Positions 47,341 to 56,341 of a DNA stretch of 64,000 nt are shown here, piece after piece. The stretch is from contig CADDZJ010000001.1 of assembly GCA_902812415.1 (NCBI GenBank), forward strand, positions 124,001 to 188,000, read 5' to 3'. A program made the translations under genes and the position numbers. The notes beneath the pieces are model-generated. The model worked only from the letters and a program-made list of their open reading frames with translations. It made no database searches and was not told the origin of the DNA. Position 1 is the first letter of the stretch. Each line of letters starts with the position of its first letter. The DNA is from Acidobacteriota bacterium (GTDB lineage: Bacteria; Acidobacteriota; Terriglobia; UBA7540).

Positions 47341-48294
47341 ATGGCCGAACGAGCACGTAATACGCTCAAGGTTTTTTCAGGAAACGCGCACCCGACGCTT
47401 GCCCGGGAAATTTGCAAACATCTCGGAGTGCCCCTGGGAAAAGCTCAGATCGGGCGCTTTCCAGACGGCGAAGTGCGTCTTCAGATTTTAGAGAACGTGC
47501 GGGGGACGGACTGCTTCCTGATCCAGCCGACGTGCCGTCCTGTGAATGAGAATCTAGTGGAATTGCTCATCATGCTCGACGCTTTCCGGCGCGCCTCAGC
47601 GGATCGCATCACAGCCGTGATCCCATTTTACGGATATGCTCGCCAGGACCGGAAGGACCGGCCGAGGGTTCCCATCTCCTCCAAACTGGTGGCGGATCTG
47701 CTCACTTCCGCCGGGGCAAATCGGGTTTTGGCTCTCGACCTGCACGCTGGACAGATTCAGGGATATTTCAACATCCCCGTAGACCACCTCTACGCCACTC
47801 CGGTCACGGTGGAATATTTCCGCAAACTGAAACTGAAGGATATGGTGGTTGTATCACCGGACCCGGGAGGCGTCGAGCGGGCGCGGGCGTTTGCCAAGCG
47901 CCTGGACGCGCCCCTGGCGATCATCGACAAGCGGCGCGAGGATGCGCAGACGGTCGAAGTGATGAACGTGATTGGCCGCGTGGAGGGTAAAATCTGCCTG
48001 ATTATCGACGACATCATCGACACCGGCGGCACTCTGGCGCATAGCGCTCAGGCGCTGCTCGATAACGGCGCAAAGGAAGTCCAGGCCTGCTGCACGCACG
48101 GCGTTTTTGCCGGAAATGCCGTCGAAAAGATTTGCGCTTCCCCGCTGACGCGGGTGGTGATCACAAATTCTATTCCGCCGATGCCCGAAAACGCGAATTG
48201 CAATAAAATCAAAGTTTTGAGCGTGGCCAAGCTTTTGGCGAACGCCATTCAATCGATCCACGAAGAAACTTCGGTGAGCAAGTTGTTTATTTAA
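47341..48294 (+). CDS. prs: Ribose-phosphate pyrophosphokinase
   Basis: A 317-aa PRPP synthase, feeding nucleotide, histidine and tryptophan synthesis. Hallmarks are [25 protein letters not shown], the ATP flexible loop [15 protein letters not shown], and the PRPP-binding [15 protein letters not shown] 47341 gives the usual family length; an in-frame TTG 47314 would add nine residues. It lies between tRNA-Gln and rplY, a common arrangement. Confidence 0.96.
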   Translation: MAERARNTLKVFSGNAHPTLAREICKHLGVPLGKAQIGRFPDGEVRLQILENVRGTDCFLIQPTCRPVNENLVELLIMLDAFRRASADRITAVIPFYGYARQDRKDRPRVPISSKLVADLLTSAGANRVLALDLHAGQIQGYFNIPVDHLYATPVTVEYFRKLKLKDMVVVSPDPGGVERARAFAKRLDAPLAIIDKRREDAQTVEVMNVIGRVEGKICLIIDDIIDTGGTLAHSAQALLDNGAKEVQACCTHGVFAGNAVEKICASPLTRVVITNSIPPMPENANCNKIKVLSVAKLLANAIQSIHEETSVSKLFI

Positions 48295-48298
48295 AGTC

Positions 48299-48427
48299 TG
48301 CAAATTACAACGACAATATTTCCTGTAGCGGCGCTATCCCTTCGCTTCGTTCAGGCCAAACTCTCAGCGCTAAAAACCGCCGGTGGGGACACCGGCGCTA
48401 CAGCAGAGGTTGTCACCGTAATTTGCA
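48299..48427. repeat. Family S dispersed repeat, copy S4
   Basis: Ends TGCAAATTACAACGACAA and TTGTCACCGTAATTTGCA flank hairpin arms TGTAGCGGCGCT and ACCGGCGCTACAG. It sits between prs and rplY, ending about ten bases before the rplY SD, so it is transcribed within the operon. Confidence 0.75.
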
Positions 48428-48450
48428 ATCATCGGTAAGGAGCAGGTTTT

Positions 48451-49143
48451 ATGGCCCAGGCTTTAAAGATTGACGCGGAGCTTCGAGAGACTCGGGGCAA
48501 AAACGCGGCGCGCCGACTGCGGCGTTCGGGGCGCATCCCCGCTGTCGTCTACGGCGGCGGAGGCTCGGCGGTCTCTGTCGCAGTCGATCCCCGTAAGATT
48601 GCTCCTGTCTTGCACTCGGAAGCGGGCCACACCTCCATTTTGACGATGGAAATCAAAGGCTTGGAAACTGCCCGCGTGATGCTGCGTGATTGGCAAGCCG
48701 AACCGGTTCACGGCAGTTTGCTTCACCTGGATTTTGTCCGCGTCACCCGGGATACACGGCTTCGAGTCAGAGTGCCTATCCACGTCACCGGAGAGGCCCA
48801 GGGCGTTAAGGTGCAGGGCGGCATTTTTGAGTTTGTCCTTCGTGAGGTTGAAATCGAGTGCCTTCCGGATGAGATTCCAGAGCACATCAGCGTCGATGTG
48901 ACGGACCTCACCATCGGACGGAACATCCGGGTCGCTCATCTGCCGGTTTCACCGAACATTAAGGTCCTGACAGACCCGGACCGCGTTGTGGCTCACGTGG
49001 TGGCCCTCAAGGCAGAAGAAGAAAAGCCGGCGGTTGAAGGAGTTGAAGCCGCCGCCCCTGCCGAGCCTGAATTGATTCGCAAGGGCAAGGCCGAAGAGGA
49101 AGCCGGCGAGGAGGCCGAGAAGGAAAAGGAATCCAAGTCCTGA
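48451..49143 (+). CDS. rplY: 50S ribosomal protein L25, CTC form
   Basis: A 230-aa ribosomal protein binding 5S rRNA. The N-terminal L25 domain (ELRETRGKNAARRLRRSGRI then PAVVYGG) is followed by the TL5/CTC C-terminal domain (RVPIHVTGEAQGVKVQGGIF) and an acidic low-complexity tail rich in Glu, Ala and Lys. The SD AAGGAG lies 8 bases before the ATG. It precedes pth as in many bacteria. Confidence 0.95.
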   Translation: MAQALKIDAELRETRGKNAARRLRRSGRIPAVVYGGGGSAVSVAVDPRKIAPVLHSEAGHTSILTMEIKGLETARVMLRDWQAEPVHGSLLHLDFVRVTRDTRLRVRVPIHVTGEAQGVKVQGGIFEFVLREVEIECLPDEIPEHISVDVTDLTIGRNIRVAHLPVSPNIKVLTDPDRVVAHVVALKAEEEKPAVEGVEAAAPAEPELIRKGKAEEEAGEEAEKEKESKS

Positions 49144-49277
49144 GTGCGCTCCGGCAATGGGTTGCAGGATAACTCTTTTTATCCGTCATGATAAGGAGTT
49201 GAAACGGGGAATTCTTCGCTTGCGCTCAGAAAGGCGGGCGAAAGCAAGCCTCATGACGGGTTCTGGACGTTGCATCC
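49144..49277. repeat. Gap with degenerate family R fragment (R9)
   Basis: GGGGAATTCTTCGCTTGCGC and the CGTCATGA / TCATGACG arms (about 49174-49260) resemble the family R core. No terminal AGGTTGCTGA repeat is seen. Confidence 0.4.
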
Positions 49278-49850
49278 ATGAAGCTGATCGCGGGGCTTGG
49301 CAATCCGGGTTACGAATACTACCTGACGCCTCATAACCTCGGCTTCATGGCCGTGGATCGGATTGCTGAGATTTGCGGAGTGGAAATCTCGAGGCCGGAA
49401 GGACAGGCGCTGATCGCCAGGACTCGAATTGATCATACGGACGTGATTCTGGCCAAACCGCAAACCTACATGAATTTGAGCGGCCTTGCGGTGGGACGGT
49501 TGCTAGAACGGCACCAGATTCAAAGTGATGATCTGATCGTGCTTCTGGATGAGGTTGATCTCCCTTTCGGGATGATTCGCATTCGAGACCACGGGAGCGC
49601 CGGAGGCCATAACGGCTTGAAATCCATCATCGGCGCCATACGTTCTGACCGATTCGTTCGCGTCCGAATGGGCGTCAAGCCGGATCATCCGATTTCCGAC
49701 CGGGCTGATTACGTTCTGCGCCGGTTTCGTAACGCCGATCTGGAAGCTGTGGCGGAAATGGTGGACCGCGCTGCCGAGGCCGTGGGCGTTATTTTTCGGG
49801 AAAACGTTCAAACGGCGATGAATCAATATAACCGGCGGGCTTCATCCTGA
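49278..49850 (+). CDS. pth: Peptidyl-tRNA hydrolase
   Basis: A 190-aa enzyme that recycles peptidyl-tRNA. The catalytic His follows the N-terminal GLGNPGYEYYLTPHNLG, the Asn is in KPQTYMNLSG, the Asp in LLDEVDLPFG, and SAGGHNGLKSII is conserved. It is followed 17 bases downstream by rpsF. Confidence 0.96.
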   Translation: MKLIAGLGNPGYEYYLTPHNLGFMAVDRIAEICGVEISRPEGQALIARTRIDHTDVILAKPQTYMNLSGLAVGRLLERHQIQSDDLIVLLDEVDLPFGMIRIRDHGSAGGHNGLKSIIGAIRSDRFVRVRMGVKPDHPISDRADYVLRRFRNADLEAVAEMVDRAAEAVGVIFRENVQTAMNQYNRRASS

Positions 49851-49867
49851 ACGACGAGTGAGGATTT

Positions 49868-50275
49868 ATGCATCGATATGAAGTGCTCTTTATCCTTCGG
49901 CCGGATGCGCCGGATGACGAAATCGACAAGGCCATTACGCAGATGGAAGGGTACGCCGCCGCAGCGGGCGGAAAACTGGAAAAGACCGAAAAATGGGGCC
50001 GGCGAAAACTGGCTTACCGCGTGCGGGGTCATCGCGAGGGTTTCTACGCGCTCTTTGTTCTGGAAGGAACTCCCCACACGGTGTCCGAACTTGAGCGTCG
50101 CATGAAGGTGGCTGACGCCATCATCAAATTTCTGACGATTCGGATTGACGAGGAGCAAAAGCGCGCTGCCAAGAGGGCGGAATTGCGCGCGAAAAAATTG
50201 TCCAGGCAAAAGCCCAAGCAACCGGCTCCCGCCCACGCTTCCTCGCATCAGGCTGCGGAGGCCGGCCAGGTTTAA
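49868..50275 (+). CDS. rpsF: 30S ribosomal protein S6
   Basis: A 135-aa ribosomal protein with the opening MHRYEVLFILRPDAPDDEID and the conserved WGRRKLAYRVRGHREGFYAL. A basic Lys/Ala/Pro-rich tail of about 35 residues extends the usual 95-100 aa core. It pairs with S18 on the ribosome; rpsR follows 15 bases later. Confidence 0.96.
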   Translation: MHRYEVLFILRPDAPDDEIDKAITQMEGYAAAAGGKLEKTEKWGRRKLAYRVRGHREGFYALFVLEGTPHTVSELERRMKVADAIIKFLTIRIDEEQKRAAKRAELRAKKLSRQKPKQPAPAHASSHQAAEAGQV

Positions 50276-50290
50276 AGGAGATATGGGTTT

Positions 50291-50596
50291 ATGAATGGAA
50301 AAAGAAACGGAAAGCCCGAGGCCCGTGGAACCAGGTCTGGCGCTCCGACAACCTCTGCCGCAACGGCGGGTCGGAAGCAATATTTCCGACGCCGCAAGGT
50401 GTGCAAGTTCTGCGATGAAAAGATCGACGTGATTGACTATAAAGAGGTCAAACTCATCGGGCAGTTTATCTCCGAGCGCGGCAAGATTCTTCCGCGCCGG
50501 CTCACCGGCACTTGTTCGCCTCACCAGCGGCTGTTGGCCGTGGCGATCAAACGAGCGCGAAACATCGCGTTGCTGCCCTTCGCAACCAAACTGTAG
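50291..50596 (+). CDS. rpsR: 30S ribosomal protein S18
   Basis: A 101-aa ribosomal protein. After an N-terminal Gly/Thr/Arg extension, the core reads [20 protein letters not shown] and [20 protein letters not shown]. Cys pairs (CKFC and the TCSPH region) suggest the zinc-binding form. The start at 50291 follows AAAGGAG; an ATG at 50283 is out of frame. Confidence 0.95.
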   Translation: MNGKRNGKPEARGTRSGAPTTSAATAGRKQYFRRRKVCKFCDEKIDVIDYKEVKLIGQFISERGKILPRRLTGTCSPHQRLLAVAIKRARNIALLPFATKL

Positions 50597-50643
50597 GTGA
50601 AAGGTTAGGAGTGAGAAGGTGTGAATTAATTGAGCCGCGCGGT

Positions 50644-50825
50644 TGTAGCGGCGAACGATGTTCGCCGAAGTTTTTGAAAACCAAAACCCGGCGATCACAG
50701 ATCGCCGCTACAGCGAGGTTTTTTCACAATTTCTGATGAGTGACGGGCGAAAGCAACCAGGACCTGGGATTGATGTTCTGCTCATCACTGCTTTTTCAGT
50801 CCTTCGGAATGACAGGCTGGCGACG
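50644..50825. repeat. Repeat block between rpsR and rplI (S5 and R10)
   Basis: A hairpin unit TGTAGCGGCGAACGATGTTC ... GATCACAGATCGCCGCTACA (50644-50712) is followed by an R-type fragment with CAGTCCTTCGGAATGACAGG (about 50740-50825). The block splits the usually tight rpsF-rpsR-rplI cluster with a 261-base gap. Confidence 0.55.
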
Positions 50826-50857
50826 CATTCTCAAGCCAAGTTTTTGGAGCAAAAACC

Positions 50858-51388
50858 ATGGAAGTGATCCTTATTGAAAACGTAGACAATCTGGGCGCGC
50901 GCGGGCAGATCGTCAAGGTGGCGGACGGCTACGGGCGCAATCACCTGCTCCCCAAAAAACTTGCCATCGCCGCCACCCCGCAGAATCGGAAATGGGTTGA
51001 GCAGCAAAGACAGAAATTTTTGAAACAGGAAGCGCAGGAAAAAAGCCAGGCGGAAGAGCTGGCCAGGCTTCTCGAAGGGTTGCGCCTTGTCTTCACGCGC
51101 AAAGCCGGCGAACAGGGCACGCTTTTCGGGTCTGTCACCACGCTGGATATTGCTGAGCAGTTGGCTTCGCAAGGATACAACATCGATCGAAGGAAGATTC
51201 ACTTATCGAACCCTCTGAAGACCATTGGCGAGCACGAGGTTCCCATAAGGCTCCATCGCGAAGTCACGGCTAAAATTAAAGTGGCTGTGGAAGCTGAGGG
51301 TCAGGCTGAAGCTCAGGCCGAACAGCCGGCAAAAGCTGAAGCTTCAACAACCCCGGCGGAACCCCCGAAGGAATCTCAGAACGCATAA
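50858..51388 (+). CDS. rplI: 50S ribosomal protein L9
   Basis: A 176-aa ribosomal protein. The N-terminal 23S-binding domain is MEVILIENVDNLGARGQIVK and VADGYGRNHLLPKKLA. A long connecting helix follows, then the C-terminal domain with SVTTLDIAEQLASQGYNIDR. The C-terminal tail is Ala/Glu/Pro-rich and extends past the usual 150 aa. Confidence 0.95.
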   Translation: MEVILIENVDNLGARGQIVKVADGYGRNHLLPKKLAIAATPQNRKWVEQQRQKFLKQEAQEKSQAEELARLLEGLRLVFTRKAGEQGTLFGSVTTLDIAEQLASQGYNIDRRKIHLSNPLKTIGEHEVPIRLHREVTAKIKVAVEAEGQAEAQAEQPAKAEASTTPAEPPKESQNA

Positions 51389-51500
51389 GGCGGCGCCCTG
51401 CTTTCCACTTGGAAAGGCAACGCCGCAGCGGCTTGCAATCGTTAAGCACTCCCCTGGGACGCGCTTGACGTTTCCACTTGGACGAGGCACTGTTGAATTC

Positions 51501-52853
51501 ATGGCAGCCAGCCCGGTCACCGATAAAGCCCCTCCCCACAACCTGGAAGCTGAGCGCGCCCTGCTCGGTTCCATTCTGCTCGACAACAGTTCCTTGAATG
51601 TCGCGCTGGAAGTTTTGAAGACCAGCGATTTTTATTCCGAATCCCACCGGGTAACCTTCCAGAAAATGGTGGAGCTTTCGGAAAAGGGTCGCCCCGCCGA
51701 ATTGGTGACGATTGCCGAGGAGTTGGAAAAGGATGGCCTGCTTGAAAAGGCGGGCGGCACAGCCTATCTCGCGTCGTTGATTGATGGCGTGCCGATTGGT
51801 TCGACCGCCAGCGCCGCCGAATACGTCCGGATTGTTAAAGAAAAGTCTGTGCTTCGCGGACTGATCAATGCCTCTCATAACATCATCGCCCGCTGCCTGG
51901 AGGCGGCGGACGACCCTGAAACGCTCCTGGACCTTGCTCAGAGCCAGATCTTCGAGATTGCCGACAAGGACGTGCAATCCGGCTTCTACCGGGTGCAAGA
52001 CATCGTCAAATCCAGTTTCGGAACGCTCGACGTCCTGTTTGATCGCCGTCAGGGCGTGACGGGAATTGAGACGGGGTTTGAAGCGCTCGACAGCATGACT
52101 TCGGGACTTCAGGCCGGGGAACTCATCATCATTGCGGCGCGCCCCTCGCTGGGTAAAACCGCCCTGGCTTTAAACATGGCAGCCCACGCCGCCACCCAGC
52201 AGAAGAAAACAGTGGCTGTCTTTTCCTTGGAAATGAGCAAAGAATCGCTGCTCATTCGTTTGCTCTGTTCGGAGGGCCGCATCGACAGCCATAAACTGCG
52301 CACCGGGTTTGCCAGCCAGGAAGATTGGGCCAAAATGACCAAGGCGCTGGGCCGCCTGGCGGAAGCTCCCATCTATATCGATGACACTCCGGCTCTGAGC
52401 GTGATGCAGATCCGAGCCAAGGCTCGGCGGTTGAAGGCGGAGAAAGGGCTGGACCTGATCATTATCGACTATCTGCAACTGGTCACCGGGCACGGTCGCT
52501 TCGAGAATCGCAATCAGGAAGTCAGCTATATCTCCCGGGGGCTGAAAGGCATTGCCAAGGAGCTGAACGTTCCCGTTGTGGCTCTCTCGCAACTCAGCCG
52601 GGCTCCGGAGGCCGGGAAAGGCCGCGAGCCGCAGCTTTCCGACTTGCGGGATTCCGGCTCGATTGAGCAGGATGCCGACATGGTAATCTTCATTCATCGC
52701 GGCGCGAGCGAGGGAGGCTTCGATGAGCCAGGCGTCGTTACGGAACTCAATATCGGCAAGCAGCGCAATGGACCGACGGGACCATTCAAACTTGTATTCC
52801 TGAGACCTTATACGCGCTTTGAAAACTACGCCGCTTCAGAAAATGGAGCTTAA
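51501..52853 (+). CDS. dnaB: Replicative DNA helicase DnaB
   Basis: A 450-aa hexameric replication helicase. The N-terminal domain opens with PPHNLEAERALLGSILLD. The RecA-like domain has Walker A ARPSLGKTALALN, Walker B LDLIIIDYLQLV, and the conserved LSQLSRAPE and LRDSGSIEQDADMVIFIHR. ATG 51501 is preferred over TTG 51465 on homology; a GAGG lies about 15 bases upstream. It follows rplI as in many bacteria. Confidence 0.96.
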   Translation: MAASPVTDKAPPHNLEAERALLGSILLDNSSLNVALEVLKTSDFYSESHRVTFQKMVELSEKGRPAELVTIAEELEKDGLLEKAGGTAYLASLIDGVPIGSTASAAEYVRIVKEKSVLRGLINASHNIIARCLEAADDPETLLDLAQSQIFEIADKDVQSGFYRVQDIVKSSFGTLDVLFDRRQGVTGIETGFEALDSMTSGLQAGELIIIAARPSLGKTALALNMAAHAATQQKKTVAVFSLEMSKESLLIRLLCSEGRIDSHKLRTGFASQEDWAKMTKALGRLAEAPIYIDDTPALSVMQIRAKARRLKAEKGLDLIIIDYLQLVTGHGRFENRNQEVSYISRGLKGIAKELNVPVVALSQLSRAPEAGKGREPQLSDLRDSGSIEQDADMVIFIHRGASEGGFDEPGVVTELNIGKQRNGPTGPFKLVFLRPYTRFENYAASENGA

Positions 52854-52940
52854 TATTCTATTCGAGCGGTGACCGAGAGTCGCTGCTTCGCTGCGCGTAT
52901 CTGGTGAAACAACAGGTCCCGACCATGACAAATACGCATC

Positions 52941-54116
52941 GTGCTCTTACACACCGACAAACTTCTCCGTCCCACCTGGGTTGAAATCTCCCGCTCCGCG
53001 TTGCGCCGCAACTATGAGCGCGTGCGCCAACTGGCAGGCGCCCGCAAAGTCATGGTCGTGGTCAAGGCGGACGCCTATGGCCACGGAGCCGTCTGCGTCT
53101 CCAGGATTTTGGATGAATGCGGCGCAGACTGGTTCGGCGTCGCCACGGTCGAGGAAGCGCTGGAGTTGCGCGCAGCCGGCATTCGCAAACCCATTCTGCT
53201 GCTGGGCGGGCTTTATATGAGCGACCCGGCGGCGCTTATTGAGTACGATCTGACGCCAACTGTCTCCTCAACCGCTCGCCTGGATACCTATACGGAGTGC
53301 GCGCGCCATTATGGCAAGCCGATTCGCTTTCATCTCAAAATCGATACCGGTATGGGACGGCTCGGTATGCCGCCCGATTTACTGGGCTCATTTATTGAGC
53401 GGCTGAACGAGTTAAATCAAGGATCGGACATCCCGCAGAATGCGCTGGTGCTTTCCGGCTTTTTTACCCACCTCGCCTCGGCTGAAGATCTGGTGGCGAC
53501 ACAGACGGACGAGCAATTGGTGCGTTTCCGATCAGCGCTCGAACGCCTGCGGTCGCTGGGTGCGCATCCCGAGTGGGTCCACGTCTCGAACAGCGCGGCG
53601 TTGCTGGCCCGCGCGGACATTCCTGAGAATCTGGTTCGAGTGGGAGCGCTCCTTTACGGGTATTGCCTGCCCCTGCTCTTTCCTCCTAACTCCCGGCCGC
53701 TGTCTTTGCCTGTCTTCGAGCCAATCCTCTGCCTGAAATCACGAGTGGTGTTTCTGAAGGATCACCCGGCGGGCGCGCCCCTGGGCTATGGCGCTTCGTT
53801 TTTCACTCGCCGGCCTTCCCGCATTGCCACGGTCCCAGTCGGCTATGCAGACGGGTTGAGTCGCGGGCTCTCCAACCGCGGCCATATGATCGTGCGCGGC
53901 CAGTATGCGCGCATTGTCGGCAACATCAGCATGGACCTGACGTTGATTGATGTGACGGATATACCCGGCGTTTCAGTAGGGGATGAGGTGACTTTGATTG
54001 GCAAATCGGACGGAGCATCGATTACCGCTGCCGAACTCGCGCGGCTGCTTGGGACGATCCCTTACGAGGTGCTCTGCTCGATTGGCAAGCGCGTGCCGCG
54101 CATTTATGTGGATTAA
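52941..54116 (+). CDS. alr: Alanine racemase
   Basis: A 391-aa PLP enzyme making D-alanine for peptidoglycan. The PLP lysine is in VVVKADAYGHGAV, the catalytic Tyr in PLGYGASFFT, and other family segments are LKIDTGMGRLG and VGNISMDLTLIDVT. It starts with GTG. It follows dnaB by 87 bases and is convergent with the HisA-like gene. Confidence 0.95.
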   Translation: MLLHTDKLLRPTWVEISRSALRRNYERVRQLAGARKVMVVVKADAYGHGAVCVSRILDECGADWFGVATVEEALELRAAGIRKPILLLGGLYMSDPAALIEYDLTPTVSSTARLDTYTECARHYGKPIRFHLKIDTGMGRLGMPPDLLGSFIERLNELNQGSDIPQNALVLSGFFTHLASAEDLVATQTDEQLVRFRSALERLRSLGAHPEWVHVSNSAALLARADIPENLVRVGALLYGYCLPLLFPPNSRPLSLPVFEPILCLKSRVVFLKDHPAGAPLGYGASFFTRRPSRIATVPVGYADGLSRGLSNRGHMIVRGQYARIVGNISMDLTLIDVTDIPGVSVGDEVTLIGKSDGASITAAELARLLGTIPYEVLCSIGKRVPRIYVD

Positions 54117-54128
54117 AGACGTAAAAGA

Positions 54129-54848
54129 CTACGGTCGTGGAAGACGAGTTGAAGCCGCGCCAAACAGCTCCGGAAAGAATCGGCGATAAATGGCCACGCC
54201 CAGCGCGGCATGCATGCCCATTTCTTCAAGAACTTTTATTTCCTCGTCTGTCGTAATCCCGCCCGCCGCTGTGATAGGCAGTGCCGTGGCCTCCCGCAGT
54301 TTGCGGAACCACTCAAGCCGCGTGCCTTGATGCTTTCCCTCCACGTCAATGCAAGTACACAGGAACTCCGAACAGTAGCGCTCGAGCTGAGGCAGCGCCT
54401 CACTCGAGGTAAGCGGCAACACTTCTTTCCAGCCGTGGATCGCCACATGATCGTCGAGACAATCGACGGCGATCATGAGCATTTGCCACGGAATCGCCGC
54501 CGCGAGCTTTTCAAGAAAGGGGTGATTGATTCCCTGCCCCGTGAAAGCTGAACTCCCCACAATTACCTTGACCGCTCCCTGGCGGATTACCTCCTGCGCC
54601 CGCTCGACGCTGCGGATTCCACCACCCACTCGGCAAGGCTTGCGGGCGGCAAGCTTCTGAATGATATCCGTCTGGGCGGGGCGTCCCATGGCGGCATCCA
54701 GATCGATAATCTGAAGTTGAGGGAATGCGGCGAAGCGTTTGAGGACAGCGAGAGGCTCAGGCAACTCCAGAACTTTTGAGTTTTCCTGGCCCTGGACAAG
54801 CTGCACAACCTTGCGACCCATCAAATCGATGCAGGGGATAATCATCAT
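54129..54848 (-). CDS. HisA-like phosphoribosylformimino-aminoimidazole carboxamide ribotide isomerase
   Basis: A 239-aa (beta/alpha)8 barrel. The N-terminal catalytic Asp region is MIIPCIDLMGRKVVQLVQGQ, the phosphate motifs are CRVGGGIRSVE and ITAAGGITTDEEI, and the second catalytic Asp lies in CTCIDVEGKHQGT. Details such as VDCLDDHVAIHGWK look closer to eukaryotic HIS6-type isomerases than to standard bacterial HisA. Tandem ATGs at 54848/54845 are chosen; an upstream extension overlaps the peroxiredoxin gene. It is the last gene of the ilv-proC operon, away from any his cluster. Confidence 0.83.
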   Translation of the reverse strand: MMIIPCIDLMGRKVVQLVQGQENSKVLELPEPLAVLKRFAAFPQLQIIDLDAAMGRPAQTDIIQKLAARKPCRVGGGIRSVERAQEVIRQGAVKVIVGSSAFTGQGINHPFLEKLAAAIPWQMLMIAVDCLDDHVAIHGWKEVLPLTSSEALPQLERYCSEFLCTCIDVEGKHQGTRLEWFRKLREATALPITAAGGITTDEEIKVLEEMGMHAALGVAIYRRFFPELFGAASTRLPRP

Positions 54849-54861
54849 CCGGCACGATCCA

Positions 54862-55350
54862 TCACTTACCTGACAGCTTGTCCAGAACTTCCAGCACCTC
54901 GTTGGGCGAAGGCGTGGTTCCAATCTCGTAGACCTTCGACCAGGCGATTCTGCCATTCTTGTCCACCACGAAGATTGCCCGGTCGTTCACAAAAGGAATC
55001 GTATGCCTGGCAGGAGGGAACACGCCATAGGCTTCCGCGACTTTTGCGTAAGGCCAGCGATCAGTCGCCATAGGAAAGCTCACTCCACCGAGCTCCTTCT
55101 GAAAAGCCTGGTGTGAAAAGACGGTATCGGTTGAGATCGCCACAACCTCCGTGTTGGCATCTCTGAATTTCGCAATCTCTGCCTGAAAAGCCGCCAGTTC
55201 GCTTTCACAGACGGGCGTAAAATCAAGAGGATAAAAAAGAATGACGACGTTTTTGCCTCTGTGAGCGGAAAGCTGGAATTCGCCTTGAGTATCGCCCGTC
55301 GAGCACACAACTTTGAAATCAGGAGCGGCATCGCCAACCTTAAGCGCCAT
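54862..55350 (-). CDS. Peroxiredoxin (AhpC/TSA family, Bcp/AhpE-like)
   Basis: A 162-aa thiol peroxidase. The peroxidatic cysteine is C48 in PLDFTPVCESE. Apart from it only C16 is visible, so it is 1-Cys or uses C16 atypically. The motif KNVVILFYPLDFTPVC and WSKVYEIGTTPSP near the C-terminus are typical. It lies between proC and the HisA-like gene on the same strand and is probably cotranscribed with the branched-chain operon. Confidence 0.92.
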   Translation of the reverse strand: MALKVGDAAPDFKVVCSTGDTQGEFQLSAHRGKNVVILFYPLDFTPVCESELAAFQAEIAKFRDANTEVVAISTDTVFSHQAFQKELGGVSFPMATDRWPYAKVAEAYGVFPPARHTIPFVNDRAIFVVDKNGRIAWSKVYEIGTTPSPNEVLEVLDKLSGK

Positions 55351-55424
55351 TCATCACCTCCAGAAAAACAGATTGCCCGCCTACTTATTGATTCACTGGC
55401 TCAATGAATCAATGATTCGATTTC

Positions 55425-56300
55425 CTACTTGTTCTGGTTATCGACAAGCTGTTTGGCTCGTTCAGCGGCCCGGACTACGGCCTTGATGAGGGTCACGCGC
55501 AGGCCCCCTTCTTCAAGTTCGAGCAGACCGTCGATGGTGCAACCTGCCGGCGTGGTTACCATATCCTTTAACTTCGCAGGATGCTCGCCACTTTGCAGCA
55601 CCAGGGCCGATGCGCCGAGCAGGGTCTGCGCCGAAAGTTCCGTGGAAAGCTCGCGCGGTAAGCCAAGCTTCACGCCCGCCTCAGCCAGCGACTCGATAAT
55701 GGTATAAACATAAGCCGGACCTGAAGCGGAAAGCCCCGTGATGGCATCCATATGCTTCTCGTCTACGGTGACGGTCCGCCCCATCGAACTAAAGACCCGA
55801 TTGGCCATCTTGAGGTCTGCATCCGTCGCGTGCCTGCCGCGCGCCAGGGCAATCATTCCATGACGGATAAGGCAGGGGGTGTTCGGCATGGCCCGCACGA
55901 CCCGCACCGGGAAAGGCAGTTCCCGTTCGATGAATTCATTGGTGACCGAAGCCGCGGCAGAAATCAGCAGCGCGTCCTTGCGAAGATCTTTCCTGACTTC
56001 CTGAAGAAATCCCTTCACCTGCTGTGGCTTCAGGCAAATCAATACCAGATCGGCGCCCAAAACCGCCTCGCGATTATTGGTGCCCGCCTTGATGCCATAC
56101 TTCTCCGCGATATAATCAGCGCGCGGCTGGTGGGCCACGGTCGCAACCACGCGGCTGACGGGAACCAACTGCGAGCCGAGAACGCCGGAAAGCAGACCCT
56201 CTCCCAACTTCCCTGCCCCAATCACCGCCAGGCGTTTTACCGAAGCGTGCCCGTCTTTTGCAAGATCGAGCCCTTTGGAGGAATCTATCCTGGTTTTCAT
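55425..56300 (-). CDS. proC: Pyrroline-5-carboxylate reductase
   Basis: A 291-aa NAD(P)H enzyme catalysing the last step of proline synthesis. The Rossmann motif is VIGAGKLGEGLLSGVL, conserved VRAMPNTPCLIRHGM follows, and the C-terminal signature is ALVLQSGEHPAKLKDMVTTP then AGCTIDGLLELE. A 22-residue N-terminal extension precedes the Rossmann fold, so the start could be internal. Same strand as ilvC, 41 bases downstream of it. Confidence 0.95.
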   Translation of the reverse strand: MKTRIDSSKGLDLAKDGHASVKRLAVIGAGKLGEGLLSGVLGSQLVPVSRVVATVAHQPRADYIAEKYGIKAGTNNREAVLGADLVLICLKPQQVKGFLQEVRKDLRKDALLISAAASVTNEFIERELPFPVRVVRAMPNTPCLIRHGMIALARGRHATDADLKMANRVFSSMGRTVTVDEKHMDAITGLSASGPAYVYTIIESLAEAGVKLGLPRELSTELSAQTLLGASALVLQSGEHPAKLKDMVTTPAGCTIDGLLELEEGGLRVTLIKAVVRAAERAKQLVDNQNK

Positions 56301-56341
56301 AAAGTTGAATTAAACGATGAGTTTTAGTTTCCGCTCTTCAA

